Translations under genes and position numbers: made by a program
Notes under the pieces: model-generated
Seen by the model: only the letters and a program-made list of their open reading frames with translations
Told to the model about the DNA's origin: nothing
Database searches by the model: none
Shown: positions 1 through 8,654 of the stretch, piece by piece
How the letters are laid out: each line of letters starts with the position of its first letter
How positions within the stretch are numbered: position 1 is the stretch's first letter
Source of the DNA: Hamadaea flava
GTDB lineage: Bacteria > Actinomycetota > Actinomycetes > Mycobacteriales > Micromonosporaceae
Direction: 5' to 3'
Assembly: GCF_024172085.1 (NCBI RefSeq)
Contig: NZ_JAMZDZ010000001.1
Location: 2,852,001 to 2,916,000 of the forward strand
DNA length: 64,000 nt

Positions 1-148
1 GGGCTGAGAACGTTCCTTGTCGTCCGGGCGCGGCCGCCGAGGCGGCGGCGCCGTGGACGCCCAGAAGGAGTCCGGGCACGAGTACGCCTGCGCTGTAGAG
101 CACGGAACGCCGGGACACACCCCGCGACCCGTCAGACGGTTCAGGCAT
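1..148 (-). CDS. N-terminus of a Tat-exported protein (cut by window edge)
   Basis: Reading leftward from an ATG at 148, the first 49 codons encode a signal peptide: a polar start, the twin-arginine stretch VSRRSVL, a hydrophobic core (YSAGVLVPGLLLGV) and an Ala-rich cleavage region (AAASAAAPG). A GGAGG ribosome site lies about 6 bases upstream. The rest is outside the window, so the mature function cannot be told. A CCTATCGATTGG box directly upstream of the ribosome site resembles the operators of the 38-52 kb locus, but this may be chance. Confidence 0.7.
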   Translation of the reverse strand, partial: MPEPSDGSRGVSRRSVLYSAGVLVPGLLLGVHGAAASAAAPGRQGTFSA

Positions 149-242
149 CCTGCCTCCAATCGATAGGTTGAGATGGGTAGCTGATGAGGAGCTGAGTAGC
201 AGGACCGCGGTCGGCGGGCATCACGAATGGCCCCGGATCTCG

Positions 243-932
243 CTACCCCGGTGCCGTGCTCCACCAGTTGGTCGGCGTGTCCCCGTCCGGCCAGAACTCG
301 AGCAGGTCGCCGGGCGCCAGCCCGAGCGCATGTTCGATCTCGGCAGGCGTCGCGGATGCGAGGTAGTCCGACAACGTCTCGGTGATGTCCTTCCAGTAGC
401 CGCGCAGCGTGCTCTCGCCCGTGAAGAGGCGTCGGGCGAGTTGCCCGTAACTGAATCCCCGGGCACGACCGTGCAGCACCTGACGCTGCCGTTCGGTGAG
501 CACGGTGATCGCCTTGCGCCGAACTAACACCTCGAGAAGTCCGATGACCGAATGAGGGATCACCGTCCCGCCGTCGGCGACCTCGACGAAGTTCTGCTGC
601 GCCGCGGCGGCGGACAGCGACTTCGACACGATCCCGTGAGCGCCCGCCGCGATACAGGCCGCCAAGACGAACCGGCGCTCCTCCTGGCTGTAGGCGCAGA
701 CCCGATACCCGCCGGCGGTCAATGCGCGGATCGCGGCGATGCCCTGCCGCACATCGGGCTGCGCCGCGTTGGCCAGATGCAGGTCAAGCACCACCAGATC
801 GACCCGCGGGCTTCGCCGCATGAACTCCTCCACCGTGGGAACGGCTGCCACGACCTGAATCTCCGGCATGAGGATCGCGATCGACTCCCGGATGACGGCG
901 GCGTCATCGACCACGGCCACGGCTGGTCTCAC
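243..932 (-). CDS. Response regulator, receiver plus LuxR-like helix-turn-helix
   Basis: 229 residues from GTG 932, chosen because GGGAGG lies just upstream and the GTG overlaps the stop of a kinase remnant (GTGA). The receiver domain (1-120) has the acidic pair Asp9-Asp10, the phospho-acceptor Asp50 in VVLDLHL and Lys104 in SKSL. Residues 145-205 (LTERQRQVLHGRARGFSYG onward) form a divergent LuxR/NarL-like DNA-binding region. The C-terminus is Trp/Pro-rich and not a standard NarL end. The kinase that should precede it is reduced to a stub, so the protein is orphaned or takes its signal from elsewhere. Its target is unknown. Confidence 0.8.
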   Translation of the reverse strand: MRPAVAVVDDAAVIRESIAILMPEIQVVAAVPTVEEFMRRSPRVDLVVLDLHLANAAQPDVRQGIAAIRALTAGGYRVCAYSQEERRFVLAACIAAGAHGIVSKSLSAAAAQQNFVEVADGGTVIPHSVIGLLEVLVRRKAITVLTERQRQVLHGRARGFSYGQLARRLFTGESTLRGYWKDITETLSDYLASATPAEIEHALGLAPGDLLEFWPDGDTPTNWWSTAPG

Positions 933-1030
933 GCCGCCTCCCGGGTGCGCTGAGCGGGCGGCCCGGAAACAGCCGGCCTCCCGTACGCGATCGTCACCGT
1001 CGTCCCCTCCCCCTGTGAGGTCCCGCCACG
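929..1030 (-). pseudogene. Remnant: C-terminal tail of a sensor histidine kinase
   Basis: An open frame ending at 929 overlaps the start of the response regulator by four bases (GTGA), the usual kinase-regulator coupling. Its last about 32 codons include GEGTTVTI, which looks like the final G-x-G-T-x-V beta-strand of a HATPase_c domain. Upstream of about 1090 the frame becomes Arg/Pro-rich low-quality sequence and then runs into the terminator of the next gene. No N-box, HisKA or membrane segment remains. I infer that a deletion removed nearly all of the kinase and left its tail and the regulator. Confidence 0.5.
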
Positions 1031-1212
1031 GCGTATGGGCCTGGGCGCGGGTTCTTTCGCGGCGGGCCGGCTCAGCTGCGACGGCCTCTGAGGATGTGGA
1101 ACCCACGCCCGTCCGCCGAGGTGGTCCAAGCGACGTCGGCCGACGTCTTCCACCGGGAGGTTCAGTACGCGGGCTCGATCGAGGACCGCCGTCGTGCGAT
1201 GGGCCGCGGAGT

Positions 1213-1247
1213 GGGAGGGTGCCGAGCCATCGGCCCGGCACCCTCCC
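1213..1247 (-). terminator. Hairpin terminator of the secreted repeat protein
   Basis: A perfect 12-bp stem (GGGAGGGTGCCG at 1213-1224 with its complement at 1236-1247) and an 11-base loop lie 9 bases beyond the stop of the gene at 1256. There is no clear T-run, as is common in high-GC actinobacteria. Confidence 0.8.
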
Positions 1248-1255
1248 ATCGGCGA

Positions 1256-1693
1256 TCAGAGCCCGAACCACCCGACACGGATGGCCATGTCGAAGCCGCG
1301 CCAGGTGTTGGGGCCGGGGACGCCGTCGATCGGGCCGGTATAGCCGCCGTTCCGGGCGATGAGCTGGATGCCCTTGTAGGTGTTCGTACCGGGGATGCCG
1401 TCGGCCGGACCACTGTAGACGCCATTGCGAGTCAGGTATCGCTGGACGCCCATCCAGGTGTTGACGCCGGGGTATCCGTCAGCGGGCCCGGTGTAGCCGA
1501 AGGCCGCCGCCGGTCCAGCCTGGACACGGCACCACATCGGCCTGTCACTGGAGCTACCGCTGTACGTCAGGACGTACATGTTGTCCCTGCAGAACTGGGT
1601 GATGCTGGAGTTGCCCGCGTACGCCGGCTGAGCGAGCGTCAAGCCGGCGAGCGAGATCGCGATGGCCATCGCGGAGGTGCGCTTCCAGTTCAT
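1256..1693 (-). CDS. Secreted protein with three peptidoglycan-binding-like repeats
   Basis: 145 residues. A Sec signal peptide (NWKRTSAMAIAISLAGLTL, cleaved near QPAYA-GN) is followed by a short Cys-containing region (CRDNMY...MWC, likely one disulfide). Three near-identical repeats follow, of the type YTGPxDGxPGxNTWxGxQ, spaced about 26 residues. This motif resembles the helical repeat of the PG_binding_1 fold in small actinobacterial secreted proteins. No catalytic domain is attached, so a cell-wall-binding or envelope-interaction role is likely. Monocistronic, with its own terminator. Confidence 0.75.
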   Translation of the reverse strand: MNWKRTSAMAIAISLAGLTLAQPAYAGNSSITQFCRDNMYVLTYSGSSSDRPMWCRVQAGPAAAFGYTGPADGYPGVNTWMGVQRYLTRNGVYSGPADGIPGTNTYKGIQLIARNGGYTGPIDGVPGPNTWRGFDMAIRVGWFGL

Positions 1694-2118
1694 GGTGTTC
1701 CTCTCCGAGAACGTTCACGTGAGCCAGATGTTGCGCTCCAATCAACGCAAAAGGGACCTTGCATCGGTCACCGGGGTACCGGCGGGGCGCCCAACCTCTG
1801 GCTTTCGCGCGTTGTGCGATCTGGACCAAAAGCACTTACCGTGATCGATCTGGAGCGGACTCTAGTTGTCCTGCGCGGCCGTCCGCACCCAACGAATCCG
1901 CGAAAACCGCACAGCCATCCGCGCCGGCAGCCCGTTCGGGGGCGCACGTGCGAGCATGAGCGGAACAACGATGCTGATGACCCGTCACCCGCGCTCGTCC
2001 CAGACTTCAGGCGACGAGGAACTGCGCGGTATCGGAGGATCCGGCCCGGGCTGATCAGCACCGCCTCATGGACGGATATGGCCGGATATGGCCGGATTTT
2101 CAGCTCGGCCGGCTGTGC
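1694..2118. other. Intergenic region without a convincing gene
   Basis: About 425 bases between two leftward genes. Frames here are short and have no family signature. The only structure I see is a tandem 10-base repeat GGATATGGCC at 2074-2083 and 2084-2093. The part near 1694-1760 should carry the promoter of the repeat protein, but I could not assign -35/-10 boxes. Confidence 0.5.
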
Positions 2119-2151
2119 GTCGGCGGCCGGTCCGGTGGACCGGCCGCCGAC
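2119..2151 (-). terminator. Hairpin terminator of the ugp-like importer operon
   Basis: A perfect 15-bp GC-rich stem (2119-2133 with 2137-2151) with a 3-base loop starts 9 bases after the stop of the solute-binding protein gene. It marks the end of the leftward three-gene operon. Confidence 0.8.
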
Positions 2152-2159
2152 GCCGGGGC

Positions 2160-3533
2160 TCACTTCAGGTGCGGCTGAACCTGCGAGGTGTAGATGCCCT
2201 CAAGCTTGGACTTGAGCTTGGTCATCTCGCCTTGAACCTCGGCGTTCTTCGTGAGGATGGCGGCGCAGGCATTCGCCATCTCCTGATCGGCTCCCGGCAG
2301 GAACACCCGGGCCCAGTCCTGATTGCGCGTGGCGGCCAGCTGGTCGATCGCCACCTTCGACTGCGGCGCCTTGGCGATCAGCGACGACGGATCGGCCGAC
2401 TTGCGTACCGGCATGTAGCCGGTCGCCTGCGCGAACTTCAGGGTGTTCTCCGGCGACGTGAGGAACTTGATGAACGTCGCGGCGGCGAGCTGGTTCTCCG
2501 GCTTGATCTTCTTCGGGATGCCCACCCCGGCGCCGCCGGTCGGGCACACCGGTGAGGTCGCCGCCGGGCCGCCGGGCAGGAATCCGGCTCCGACGTCGAA
2601 CTTGGCCACCTTGAGGATGCCGACCAGGCTGCCGGTCGAGCCGACCGTCGCGCTGACCGCGCCTGCCGACAGGTCGTTGGTCGAGTCCTTGCCCGCCACG
2701 CCCGACCACTTGTTCTTGTAGACGGCGTCGGCGAGGAACTGCAACGCGGCGACCGATTCGGGCTTGTCACACGTGATGTCGAAGGCGCCCTTGGCCGACC
2801 AGCTGCCGCCCCAGCCCCAGAGGTTGTTCTGGAAGCTCCATCCCGCGTACCCGGCGAGCGCGGGCAGCTGGAACGCGTTCTGGATGCCCGCGTTGGCGGC
2901 CTTCAGCTTGGGAGCCCATTCGGCGAACTCGGTCCAGGTCGTCGGCGCCCGGTCAGGCAGTCCGGCGGCCGCCCAGTGGGCCTTGTTCCAGTAGAACAGC
3001 GGCGTGGACCGCGCCCACGGCATCGCCCACGTCGCGCCGTCGTACTTGTAGTCGGAGACCAGTTGCTCCCGGTAGTCACTGGTGTCCCAGTTGAGGGCGG
3101 TGAACGCCGAGTCCAGCGGAATGATCGAGTCCTGCAGGTAGTAGCGGAACCACCACACGTCCGAGAGCACGACCAGGTCGGGCAGCTTACCGCCGGCCTG
3201 GGCGGCCTGGAACTTCTGGGCGATGTCCTCGTAGTTCGAGCCGGCGGTCACCAGCTGTACGCGGATGTCGGACTGGCTCTGGTGGAAGGCGTCGATGATC
3301 TGCTGGGTGACTTCTTGGGAGGAACCGGGGTTCGACGACCAGAAGGTGATCTCACGGGCGGGTTTGACGCCGGTGAAGTCGATCTGCTGATGCTTGTCAG
3401 AGGTTGTGCCGGACGAGGTCGACGGGCCGCTACAGGCGGACAACGCCGTCGCGGACAGCCCTGCGGCGGCCAGGCCGAGGAACCCTCTTCTGCTCAGTTC
3501 ACCTGATTGCCTGGCGGGACCCGACGGGAACAC
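2160..3533 (-). CDS. CUT1 ABC importer solute-binding lipoprotein, UgpB-like
   Basis: 457 residues from GTG 3533 (AGGAGG upstream). A Tat signal (LSRRGFLGLAAAGLS) runs into the lipobox LSAC, with Cys34 as lipidation site, followed by a Ser/Thr-rich linker. The mature part is a family-1 solute-binding protein. Segments such as LPDLVVLSDVWWFRYYL and ATGYMPVRKSA resemble UgpB-type proteins that bind glycerol-3-phosphate or glycerophosphodiesters. That substrate is an inference from family resemblance; another sugar is possible. It is last in an operon after two permeases. No ATPase is encoded, as in actinobacterial CUT1 systems that share an MsiK-type subunit. Confidence 0.85.
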   Translation of the reverse strand: MFPSGPARQSGELSRRGFLGLAAAGLSATALSACSGPSTSSGTTSDKHQQIDFTGVKPAREITFWSSNPGSSQEVTQQIIDAFHQSQSDIRVQLVTAGSNYEDIAQKFQAAQAGGKLPDLVVLSDVWWFRYYLQDSIIPLDSAFTALNWDTSDYREQLVSDYKYDGATWAMPWARSTPLFYWNKAHWAAAGLPDRAPTTWTEFAEWAPKLKAANAGIQNAFQLPALAGYAGWSFQNNLWGWGGSWSAKGAFDITCDKPESVAALQFLADAVYKNKWSGVAGKDSTNDLSAGAVSATVGSTGSLVGILKVAKFDVGAGFLPGGPAATSPVCPTGGAGVGIPKKIKPENQLAAATFIKFLTSPENTLKFAQATGYMPVRKSADPSSLIAKAPQSKVAIDQLAATRNQDWARVFLPGADQEMANACAAILTKNAEVQGEMTKLKSKLEGIYTSQVQPHLK

Positions 3534-3563
3534 GGTGCACCTCCTGATCGATGGGGACGGAAG

Positions 3564-4421
3564 TCACCCCTTGACGCTGCCTTGGGTCAAGCCGGTGACG
3601 ATGTGGCGCTGCAAGGCGGCGAACACCACGAGGACGGGAAGCAGGACCATGACCGTGCCGGCCATCACGATGCCGTAGGAGGCCGCCGAGTTCTCACTGT
3701 TCTGCAACAGGGTCAGCCCCACCGGCAGGGTCATCATCTGCGGATCCGAGACGATGACCAGCGGCCAGAGGTAGTCGTTCCACTCGAACACGATGTTGAC
3801 CAGGGCGACCGTGGCGATGCTCGGCGCCGCCATGGGCACCACCATGTGCCACAACCGTCGCCAGTGCCCGGCCCCGTCGACCTGCGCGGCGTCGATCACC
3901 TCCGCGGGCAGCGTGAGGAAGCTCTGCCGCAGCAGGAAGGTGCCGAATCCGGTCGCCAGCCCGGGCAGGATGATGCCCCAGTAGGTGTCCTGCCCGCCCA
4001 TGCCGCTGACGAACACGAAGTTCGGAACGACGCTGACCTGCGGCGGCACCATGAGCGTCGCGAGCACCGCCCAGAACACGTACTTGCGGCCCGGGAAGCG
4101 CACGAACACCAGGGCGTACGCGGTGAAGACGGCCAGGAGCACCTTGATCCCGGCGCCGACCACGGTCACGATCGTCGAGTTCAGGAACAGCCGCGGGAAG
4201 GGCACGATCCGCGCCGCCTCGCTGTAGTTCGCCGGATGCCACGGATCGGGCAGGACGATGAGTTTCTGCGTGATGACGTCGGCGGGCGACTTGAACGACG
4301 ACAGGATCAGGTACGCCAGCGGCAGGACCACGATCAGGATGGCAAGCATGATCGGCAGGTAGTCGGCCACCAGGGCTGCGACGAGGTTGCGGCGCGACAG
4401 CGGCCGGGAGTCAGCGGTCAC
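3564..4421 (-). CDS. CUT1 ABC permease, UgpE/MalG type
   Basis: 285 residues with about six membrane segments, the first at residues 20-42. The EAA-type cytoplasmic loop that contacts the ATPase is present in variant form around VIDAAQVDGAGHWRRLW. The C-terminus QRHIVTGLTQGSVKG is typical of MalG/UgpE permeases. The ATG overlaps the stop of the upstream permease gene by four bases, so translation is coupled. The solute-binding gene follows after 30 bases. Confidence 0.9.
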   Translation of the reverse strand: MTADSRPLSRRNLVAALVADYLPIMLAILIVVLPLAYLILSSFKSPADVITQKLIVLPDPWHPANYSEAARIVPFPRLFLNSTIVTVVGAGIKVLLAVFTAYALVFVRFPGRKYVFWAVLATLMVPPQVSVVPNFVFVSGMGGQDTYWGIILPGLATGFGTFLLRQSFLTLPAEVIDAAQVDGAGHWRRLWHMVVPMAAPSIATVALVNIVFEWNDYLWPLVIVSDPQMMTLPVGLTLLQNSENSAASYGIVMAGTVMVLLPVLVVFAALQRHIVTGLTQGSVKG

Positions 4422-5380
4422 CGGTAATGCACCCGCCGCTCGAGGAAGACCAGTTGGAACAGGGTCAGGATCACGAGTAAGCCGAAAAGTACCGTCGAGA
4501 GCATCGCCGAATAACCTGCCTGGTTGTAGCCACCGAACGCCCGTAGATAGGCGTCGTAGATCAGCGTCGTCGTGCCGCGGCCCAGCGGTGTCATCACCCG
4601 GATCAGATCGAATGCCTGCAGCGAATTGAGGGTGCTGGTCACCAACAGGAAGAAGGTGGTCGGCGACAGCAGCGGGAGCACGACGGAGAAGAACTTGCGC
4701 CGGGCGCTCGCGCCGTCGATCGCGGCGGCCTCAAGGACGTCGGACGAGATCGACTGCAGACCGGCCAGATAGATCACCGCGGCGTAGCCGAGGTTCTTCC
4801 AGACGTAGACGAGGACCACCATCACCAGGCTCAGCGTCTCGTTGTTGAACCACTGCGGACTGGCGATACCGAAACTGCGCAGGATCGCACCGAGCGCGCC
4901 GACCGTGGGGTCGAAGATGTACTGCCACGCCAGGCCGACGCCGACTCCGGACAGCACGAACGGCGAGAACACCGTGGCGCGGGCCAGCCCGGCACCGCGG
5001 ACCCTGCGGTTGAGCGCGAGCGCGACCATCAGGCCCAGCGCCATCGACAGGAAGACGGTGGCGAGGGTGAACACCGCCGTCGTGAGGAAGACCTGTCCCG
5101 CTTCCGCGGACTGGAAGAAGTCGAGGTAGTTGGACAGGCCCACCGGCCTGGCCGTCGGCGCGCCCAGGGTCCAGTCCAACGTCGAGTAATACATGTTGAG
5201 CAGGAGCGGGCGGTACGTGAACACGGCGATCAGCGCCAGGTTGGGCAAGGCGAATGCCAGGAAGATCGCCGCCTCGCGGCTAGCCCGGCGCCGGCGTCCT
5301 CGCCTGGCACGGAAGCTCGGCTCCGAGGCGGAAGTCTCCAGCAGCGGCGGATCCGTGCTCGGTTTGATCTCCGCAACCAT
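4418..5380 (-). CDS. CUT1 ABC permease, UgpA/MalF type
   Basis: 320 residues. A basic N-terminus (RARRGRRRRASR) precedes six predicted membrane segments beginning near residue 36. The EAA loop LEAAAIDGASARRKFF is clear. First gene of the leftward importer operon, overlapping the second permease by four bases. The ATG at 5380 is the only strong start, though its ribosome site is weak. Confidence 0.9.
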   Translation of the reverse strand: MVAEIKPSTDPPLLETSASEPSFRARRGRRRRASREAAIFLAFALPNLALIAVFTYRPLLLNMYYSTLDWTLGAPTARPVGLSNYLDFFQSAEAGQVFLTTAVFTLATVFLSMALGLMVALALNRRVRGAGLARATVFSPFVLSGVGVGLAWQYIFDPTVGALGAILRSFGIASPQWFNNETLSLVMVVLVYVWKNLGYAAVIYLAGLQSISSDVLEAAAIDGASARRKFFSVVLPLLSPTTFFLLVTSTLNSLQAFDLIRVMTPLGRGTTTLIYDAYLRAFGGYNQAGYSAMLSTVLFGLLVILTLFQLVFLERRVHYR

Positions 5381-5425
5381 GATCGGCAGCTAACCGACGC
5401 CAGGTGTACGAACGGTAACCAAAAG

Positions 5426-5446
5426 GTGAATATATAACATCGATGA
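5426..5446. promoter_or_regulatory. AT-rich promoter region with CATCGATG palindrome
   Basis: The 157 bases upstream of the importer operon contain a rare AT-rich island (GAATATATAAC, 5428-5438) directly next to the perfect palindrome CATCGATG (5438-5445). Read leftward this gives a TATATT-like -10 box overlapped by a possible operator. No regulator is linked to it. Confidence 0.45.
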
Positions 5447-5537
5447 TCAGTAGTTCTGAGGTTCGATAATCTCCCTGTTGTCGATCGAAATGATCGGATA
5501 GCCCGAGTCGACAGCCGCCATGCTGATCGGTCGCGGA

Positions 5538-6374
5538 TCAGACCGTCGAGCCGGCCGTCAGCGAGGCCAGGACCCGCAGCTTCGCCGCGCTCTCCGAGCC
5601 CTGGTCAGGGTAGTAGATCACCAAGATCACCTCGTCGGCGGGCAGCTTGTCCCGATTCAGCCGCAGGCTGCCGACGACCGGATGGTTCACGGTGATCGAG
5701 CCGCCCTCCAGTTCGCTGACGTCGTGACGGGCCCAGAGTCTCCGGAAGCGCTCGCTGGCCAGGGAGAGCTCACCGACCAGCTCCACGATGCGGGCATCGT
5801 CGGTCTCGTCACCGACGGACTTGCGGAAGGCGGCGACGAACCCAGCGGTGGATGCCTCCCAGTCCTGATGGAACGCCCGCTCCTCGGGGTCTAGCAGCAG
5901 CGAACGCAGCCGGTTCTCCCCTGGCCTCAAGCGCGGAGACAGCGCGACGGCCAGCGGGTTCGACGCCAGCACGTCGAATGAACGGCCCTCGACGAAGGCC
6001 GGTACGCCGATCGCGGCCAGCAAGTGGTGCAGCCGGGCTGGGACCCGTTCGGTCGGGCGGCGGCGAAGACGGGCTCGTGGCCGGGCTTTGGTGAGGCCGA
6101 GCAGGTATTCACGCTCGACGTCGTCCAGCTCGAGCACCCGGGCCAGTGCCTCCAGGACCTGCGGCGACGGGTTTCGATCGCGGCCCCGCTCCAACCGCAG
6201 GTAGTAGTCGGGGCTGATTCCGGCCAGCAGCGCCACCTCCTCGCGCCGAAGGCCCTTGACCCGACGATTGAGGCCGGCCGGGATCCCCGCCCGTTCCGGC
6301 GTGATCAGCTCTCGCCGAGCCCGCAGGTACGCCCCGAGCCGGTTGGTCGCGTTCTCGCTGCTCACGAAGGCCAC
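5538..6374 (-). CDS. XRE-family regulator with MmyB-like ligand-binding domain
   Basis: 278 residues. The N-terminal helix-turn-helix includes LRREEVALLAGISPDYYLRL (about residues 42-61), a hallmark of this actinobacterial family. Residues about 110-270 match the MmyB-like C-terminal domain (PAFVEGRSFDVLASNPLA, then FHQDWE and a final beta region). Members often control a neighbouring oxidoreductase, and here the gene is divergent from an SDR with under 100 bases between them. The start could be GTG 6374 or GTG 6365; neither has a good ribosome site. Confidence 0.85.
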   Translation of the reverse strand: MAFVSSENATNRLGAYLRARRELITPERAGIPAGLNRRVKGLRREEVALLAGISPDYYLRLERGRDRNPSPQVLEALARVLELDDVEREYLLGLTKARPRARLRRRPTERVPARLHHLLAAIGVPAFVEGRSFDVLASNPLAVALSPRLRPGENRLRSLLLDPEERAFHQDWEASTAGFVAAFRKSVGDETDDARIVELVGELSLASERFRRLWARHDVSELEGGSITVNHPVVGSLRLNRDKLPADEVILVIYYPDQGSESAAKLRVLASLTAGSTV

Positions 6375-6469
6375 GATAGTCCGGAGCCGGTGGCCCGAGG
6401 GGGTCCTGCCACACCCCTGGATCAGCGGAGACTGCCCAGCCGTGGCGGTCCGGCTGGAGCATGGCTCGC

Positions 6470-7213
6470 ATGGACATCACCAATCGCACGGTCTTCATCG
6501 TCGGCGGCACCTCCGGCATCGGGTTGGGCCTGGCCCGTCGCTTCATCGCCGCCGGCAGCACGGTCATCATCGGCGGACGCCGCAACGCCCCGATCGATGG
6601 CCTTACCACCGTTGAGATCGACGTCACAGACCCCGAGTCGGTGCTGCGGGCCCGCGACCGGGTGCTCGCCGATCACCCGGACCTGGACGTCGTGGTCACG
6701 ATGTCGGGGGTCATGCTCGTCGAGGACCTCCGCGACCCGGCTCATTTCGCCAGTACCGAGACCACCATGGCGACCAACGTGCTCGGCACCATCCGGGTGA
6801 TCGACGCGTTCACCCCGTACCTCATCGAACGCGGCGCCGGCACGATCATCACGGTCAGCTCGGGTATCGCATTCCTGCCATTCCCGATCGCACCCACCTA
6901 CGGCGCGTCCAAGGCAGCCGTGCACGCCTACACGGAGGCACTCCGCGCTCAGCTCGCCGGCACCGGCGTCGAGGTCGCCGAGCTGGTGCCGCCGGCCGTA
7001 GCCAGCCACCCGGACATCGCGAGCACGAATCCCCACGCCCTCGCTCTCAACGACTATCTCGATGAGGTGACGGACCTGCTCGCTGAGCAGCCCACCCCGA
7101 ACGAGATCCTGGTCAACGGGGTGCTGATGCACCGCTGGGCCGAGCGCGACGGCACCTACGCCGAACTGGTCGCCCAACGTTCGAAAGCGCTCGCCGGCCT
7201 CCCCGGCCGCTGA
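6470..7213 (+). CDS. Short-chain dehydrogenase/reductase, DltE-like
   Basis: 247 residues from ATG 6470, with GGAG about 10 bases upstream; an in-frame ATG at 6461 is too close to it. The Rossmann motif GGTSGIG is near residue 14, Ser of VSSG and the YxxxK pair (YGASK) are present, so it should be active. The substrate is unknown. Probably the target of the divergent XRE regulator. Confidence 0.85.
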   Translation: MDITNRTVFIVGGTSGIGLGLARRFIAAGSTVIIGGRRNAPIDGLTTVEIDVTDPESVLRARDRVLADHPDLDVVVTMSGVMLVEDLRDPAHFASTETTMATNVLGTIRVIDAFTPYLIERGAGTIITVSSGIAFLPFPIAPTYGASKAAVHAYTEALRAQLAGTGVEVAELVPPAVASHPDIASTNPHALALNDYLDEVTDLLAEQPTPNEILVNGVLMHRWAERDGTYAELVAQRSKALAGLPGR

Positions 7214-7286
7214 TCGCTCTCGAACTGGGTCCTTGGCAGATCTGGCGCGACGCGACTGCACCAGGCCGGCGCGGTACAGTCGCCGC

Positions 7287-7835
7287 ATGATCGAAGTCGT
7301 CGACTATGACCCGATCTGGGCGGAGCGGTTCGCGGCGCTGCGCTCGGAGTACCAGGCGGCGCTGTCCGCCGCGGGCGTGCCTGTCGTCGCGATCGAGCAT
7401 GTCGGCAGCACCTCGGTGCCAGGCCTGGCCGCGAAGGCCGTCATCGACTGCGACATCGTCGTCTCCGCACCCCACGTCGAGGCGGCGTCGGCGGTCCTGG
7501 TTGCTCGTGGTTTCACCCCGCTCGGCGAACTGGGCATCCCCCAGCGCTGGGCGTTCGACGCCCCGGAGCGGTTGGCGCGAACGAACACCTACGTCGTTGT
7601 CGAGGGCTCGCTGTCGCTGCGAAACCATCTGGCGGTCCGCGACGCCCTGCGGGCCGATCCGCAGCTTCGCGACGAGTACGGCGACGTCAAGCGGCGGGTG
7701 GGCGCCGAAGCGGCGGACGTCTACGAGTACGGCGCGGGCAAGAACGCCATCGTGCAACGCATCTTGGCAGCCGCGGGTCTCAGTGAGGACGATCGCGCGT
7801 CCATCGACGCGAACCAGGTTCCCGTCCGACGATGA
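7287..7835 (+). CDS. GrpB / UPF0157 family nucleotidyltransferase-fold protein
   Basis: 182 residues from ATG 7287. The longer reading from 7233 adds a low-quality leader. The motifs EHVGSTSVPGLAAK and DCDIVV are the GrpB signature, equivalent to the G-S and D-x-D of a nucleotidyltransferase fold. Length matches the family. The biochemical role of stand-alone GrpB proteins is not established. Confidence 0.85.
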   Translation: MIEVVDYDPIWAERFAALRSEYQAALSAAGVPVVAIEHVGSTSVPGLAAKAVIDCDIVVSAPHVEAASAVLVARGFTPLGELGIPQRWAFDAPERLARTNTYVVVEGSLSLRNHLAVRDALRADPQLRDEYGDVKRRVGAEAADVYEYGAGKNAIVQRILAAAGLSEDDRASIDANQVPVRR

Positions 7836-7844
7836 AGCTCGCCA

Positions 7845-7952
7845 CTACCAGGGAATCGCGCCTTCGGCGTTGAAGAAGCCACCCGTCGGGCCGTAGGCGG
7901 CGGCGTTCCCTTCCGTCGGCCAATCGAAGCTGGTCAGGGTGCCGGGCGACGG
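7845..7952 (-). other. In-frame open tail directly after the S51 peptidase stop
   Basis: Directly after the TGA of the peptidase gene, the same frame stays open for 35 codons to a TAG at 7845, with protein-like composition (GTLTSFDWPTEGN and AAAYGPTGGFFNAEGAIPW). The peptidase already ends where family members usually end, so this is either a remnant of another gene or a chance open frame. I do not recognise it. Confidence 0.3.
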
Positions 7953-8612
7953 TCAGCCGAGCTTGGTCCACTGGCCTTCGGAGATCACCTCGACGGAGCC
8001 GTCCACGACCTGGATGGCCGTCTGCTCGTCGATGGCGTACGCCGGGACGCCGAGCCCGGCGGCCCACCGCTCCGCGTCGGCCATGGTGTTCGTCGGAAAG
8101 GCGTTCAGGTGCGGGAAGATCGAGAAGTCGACGACGCCGAGGGTGCGATCGTCCGGCGCGGACGCCCACTCGACGAAGTACTCGCCGATCCGGGGCGTCA
8201 TCACCATGCTGCCCGCGCTCACTCCGACCCAGACCGTGTCGGGCAGCGAGGGCAGCAGGTCGGCCAGCCCGGACTCTCGCATCCAGTGGCACAGGTAGGT
8301 CGCGTCACCACCGTCGACCAGGAGCACGTCGGCCTCCCTGACCCACGGAACCCATCGTTCCTGGCCGATGGTCGGCAGCGCGGTGAGTTCGAGGACTCCC
8401 AGCGACGCCCAGCCCAGGCCGGTGAAGTGCCGGAAATCGGGTTCTGCGGCCACCAGGCCCCGGACCGAAGCCGGACCGCACATCGGGTGGCCCCACTGTG
8501 CTGTCGGGACGACGAGGGCGCGGCTTTCGGCGACCGGCTTGCCGAGCAGCTGCTCGAGCGCCAGGTGGATGCTCGGGTTCGTGACGCCGCCGGATGTGAG
8601 CAGAAGCTTCAA
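7953..8612 (-). CDS. Peptidase S51 (dipeptidase E / cyanophycinase-like) family protein
   Basis: 219 residues. The class-I glutamine-amidotransferase-like fold is shown by LLLTSGG at the N-terminus, LVDGGDATYL near residue 99 and the nucleophile elbow GVSAGSMV near residue 131 with Ser as nucleophile. A His follows in FPHLNAF. The usual role is a cytosolic serine peptidase acting on Asp-X dipeptides or related substrates. Ordinary length and ending (SEGQWTKLG). Confidence 0.8.
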   Translation of the reverse strand: MKLLLTSGGVTNPSIHLALEQLLGKPVAESRALVVPTAQWGHPMCGPASVRGLVAAEPDFRHFTGLGWASLGVLELTALPTIGQERWVPWVREADVLLVDGGDATYLCHWMRESGLADLLPSLPDTVWVGVSAGSMVMTPRIGEYFVEWASAPDDRTLGVVDFSIFPHLNAFPTNTMADAERWAAGLGVPAYAIDEQTAIQVVDGSVEVISEGQWTKLG

Positions 8613-8654
8613 GACGCCTCCGAACCTGTGGGCGGAAGGGATGGCTCCGCTCGA

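Noticed and set aside
1759-1959. Small plus-strand frames in the 1.7-2.1 kb gap
   Set aside because: No ribosome site, atypical composition and no recognisable motif.
5438-5445. CATCGATG as a member of the GntR operator set
   Set aside because: It lacks the TATCGAT core, lies 34 kb from the regulator, and the ugp-like importer has no tie to the locus.
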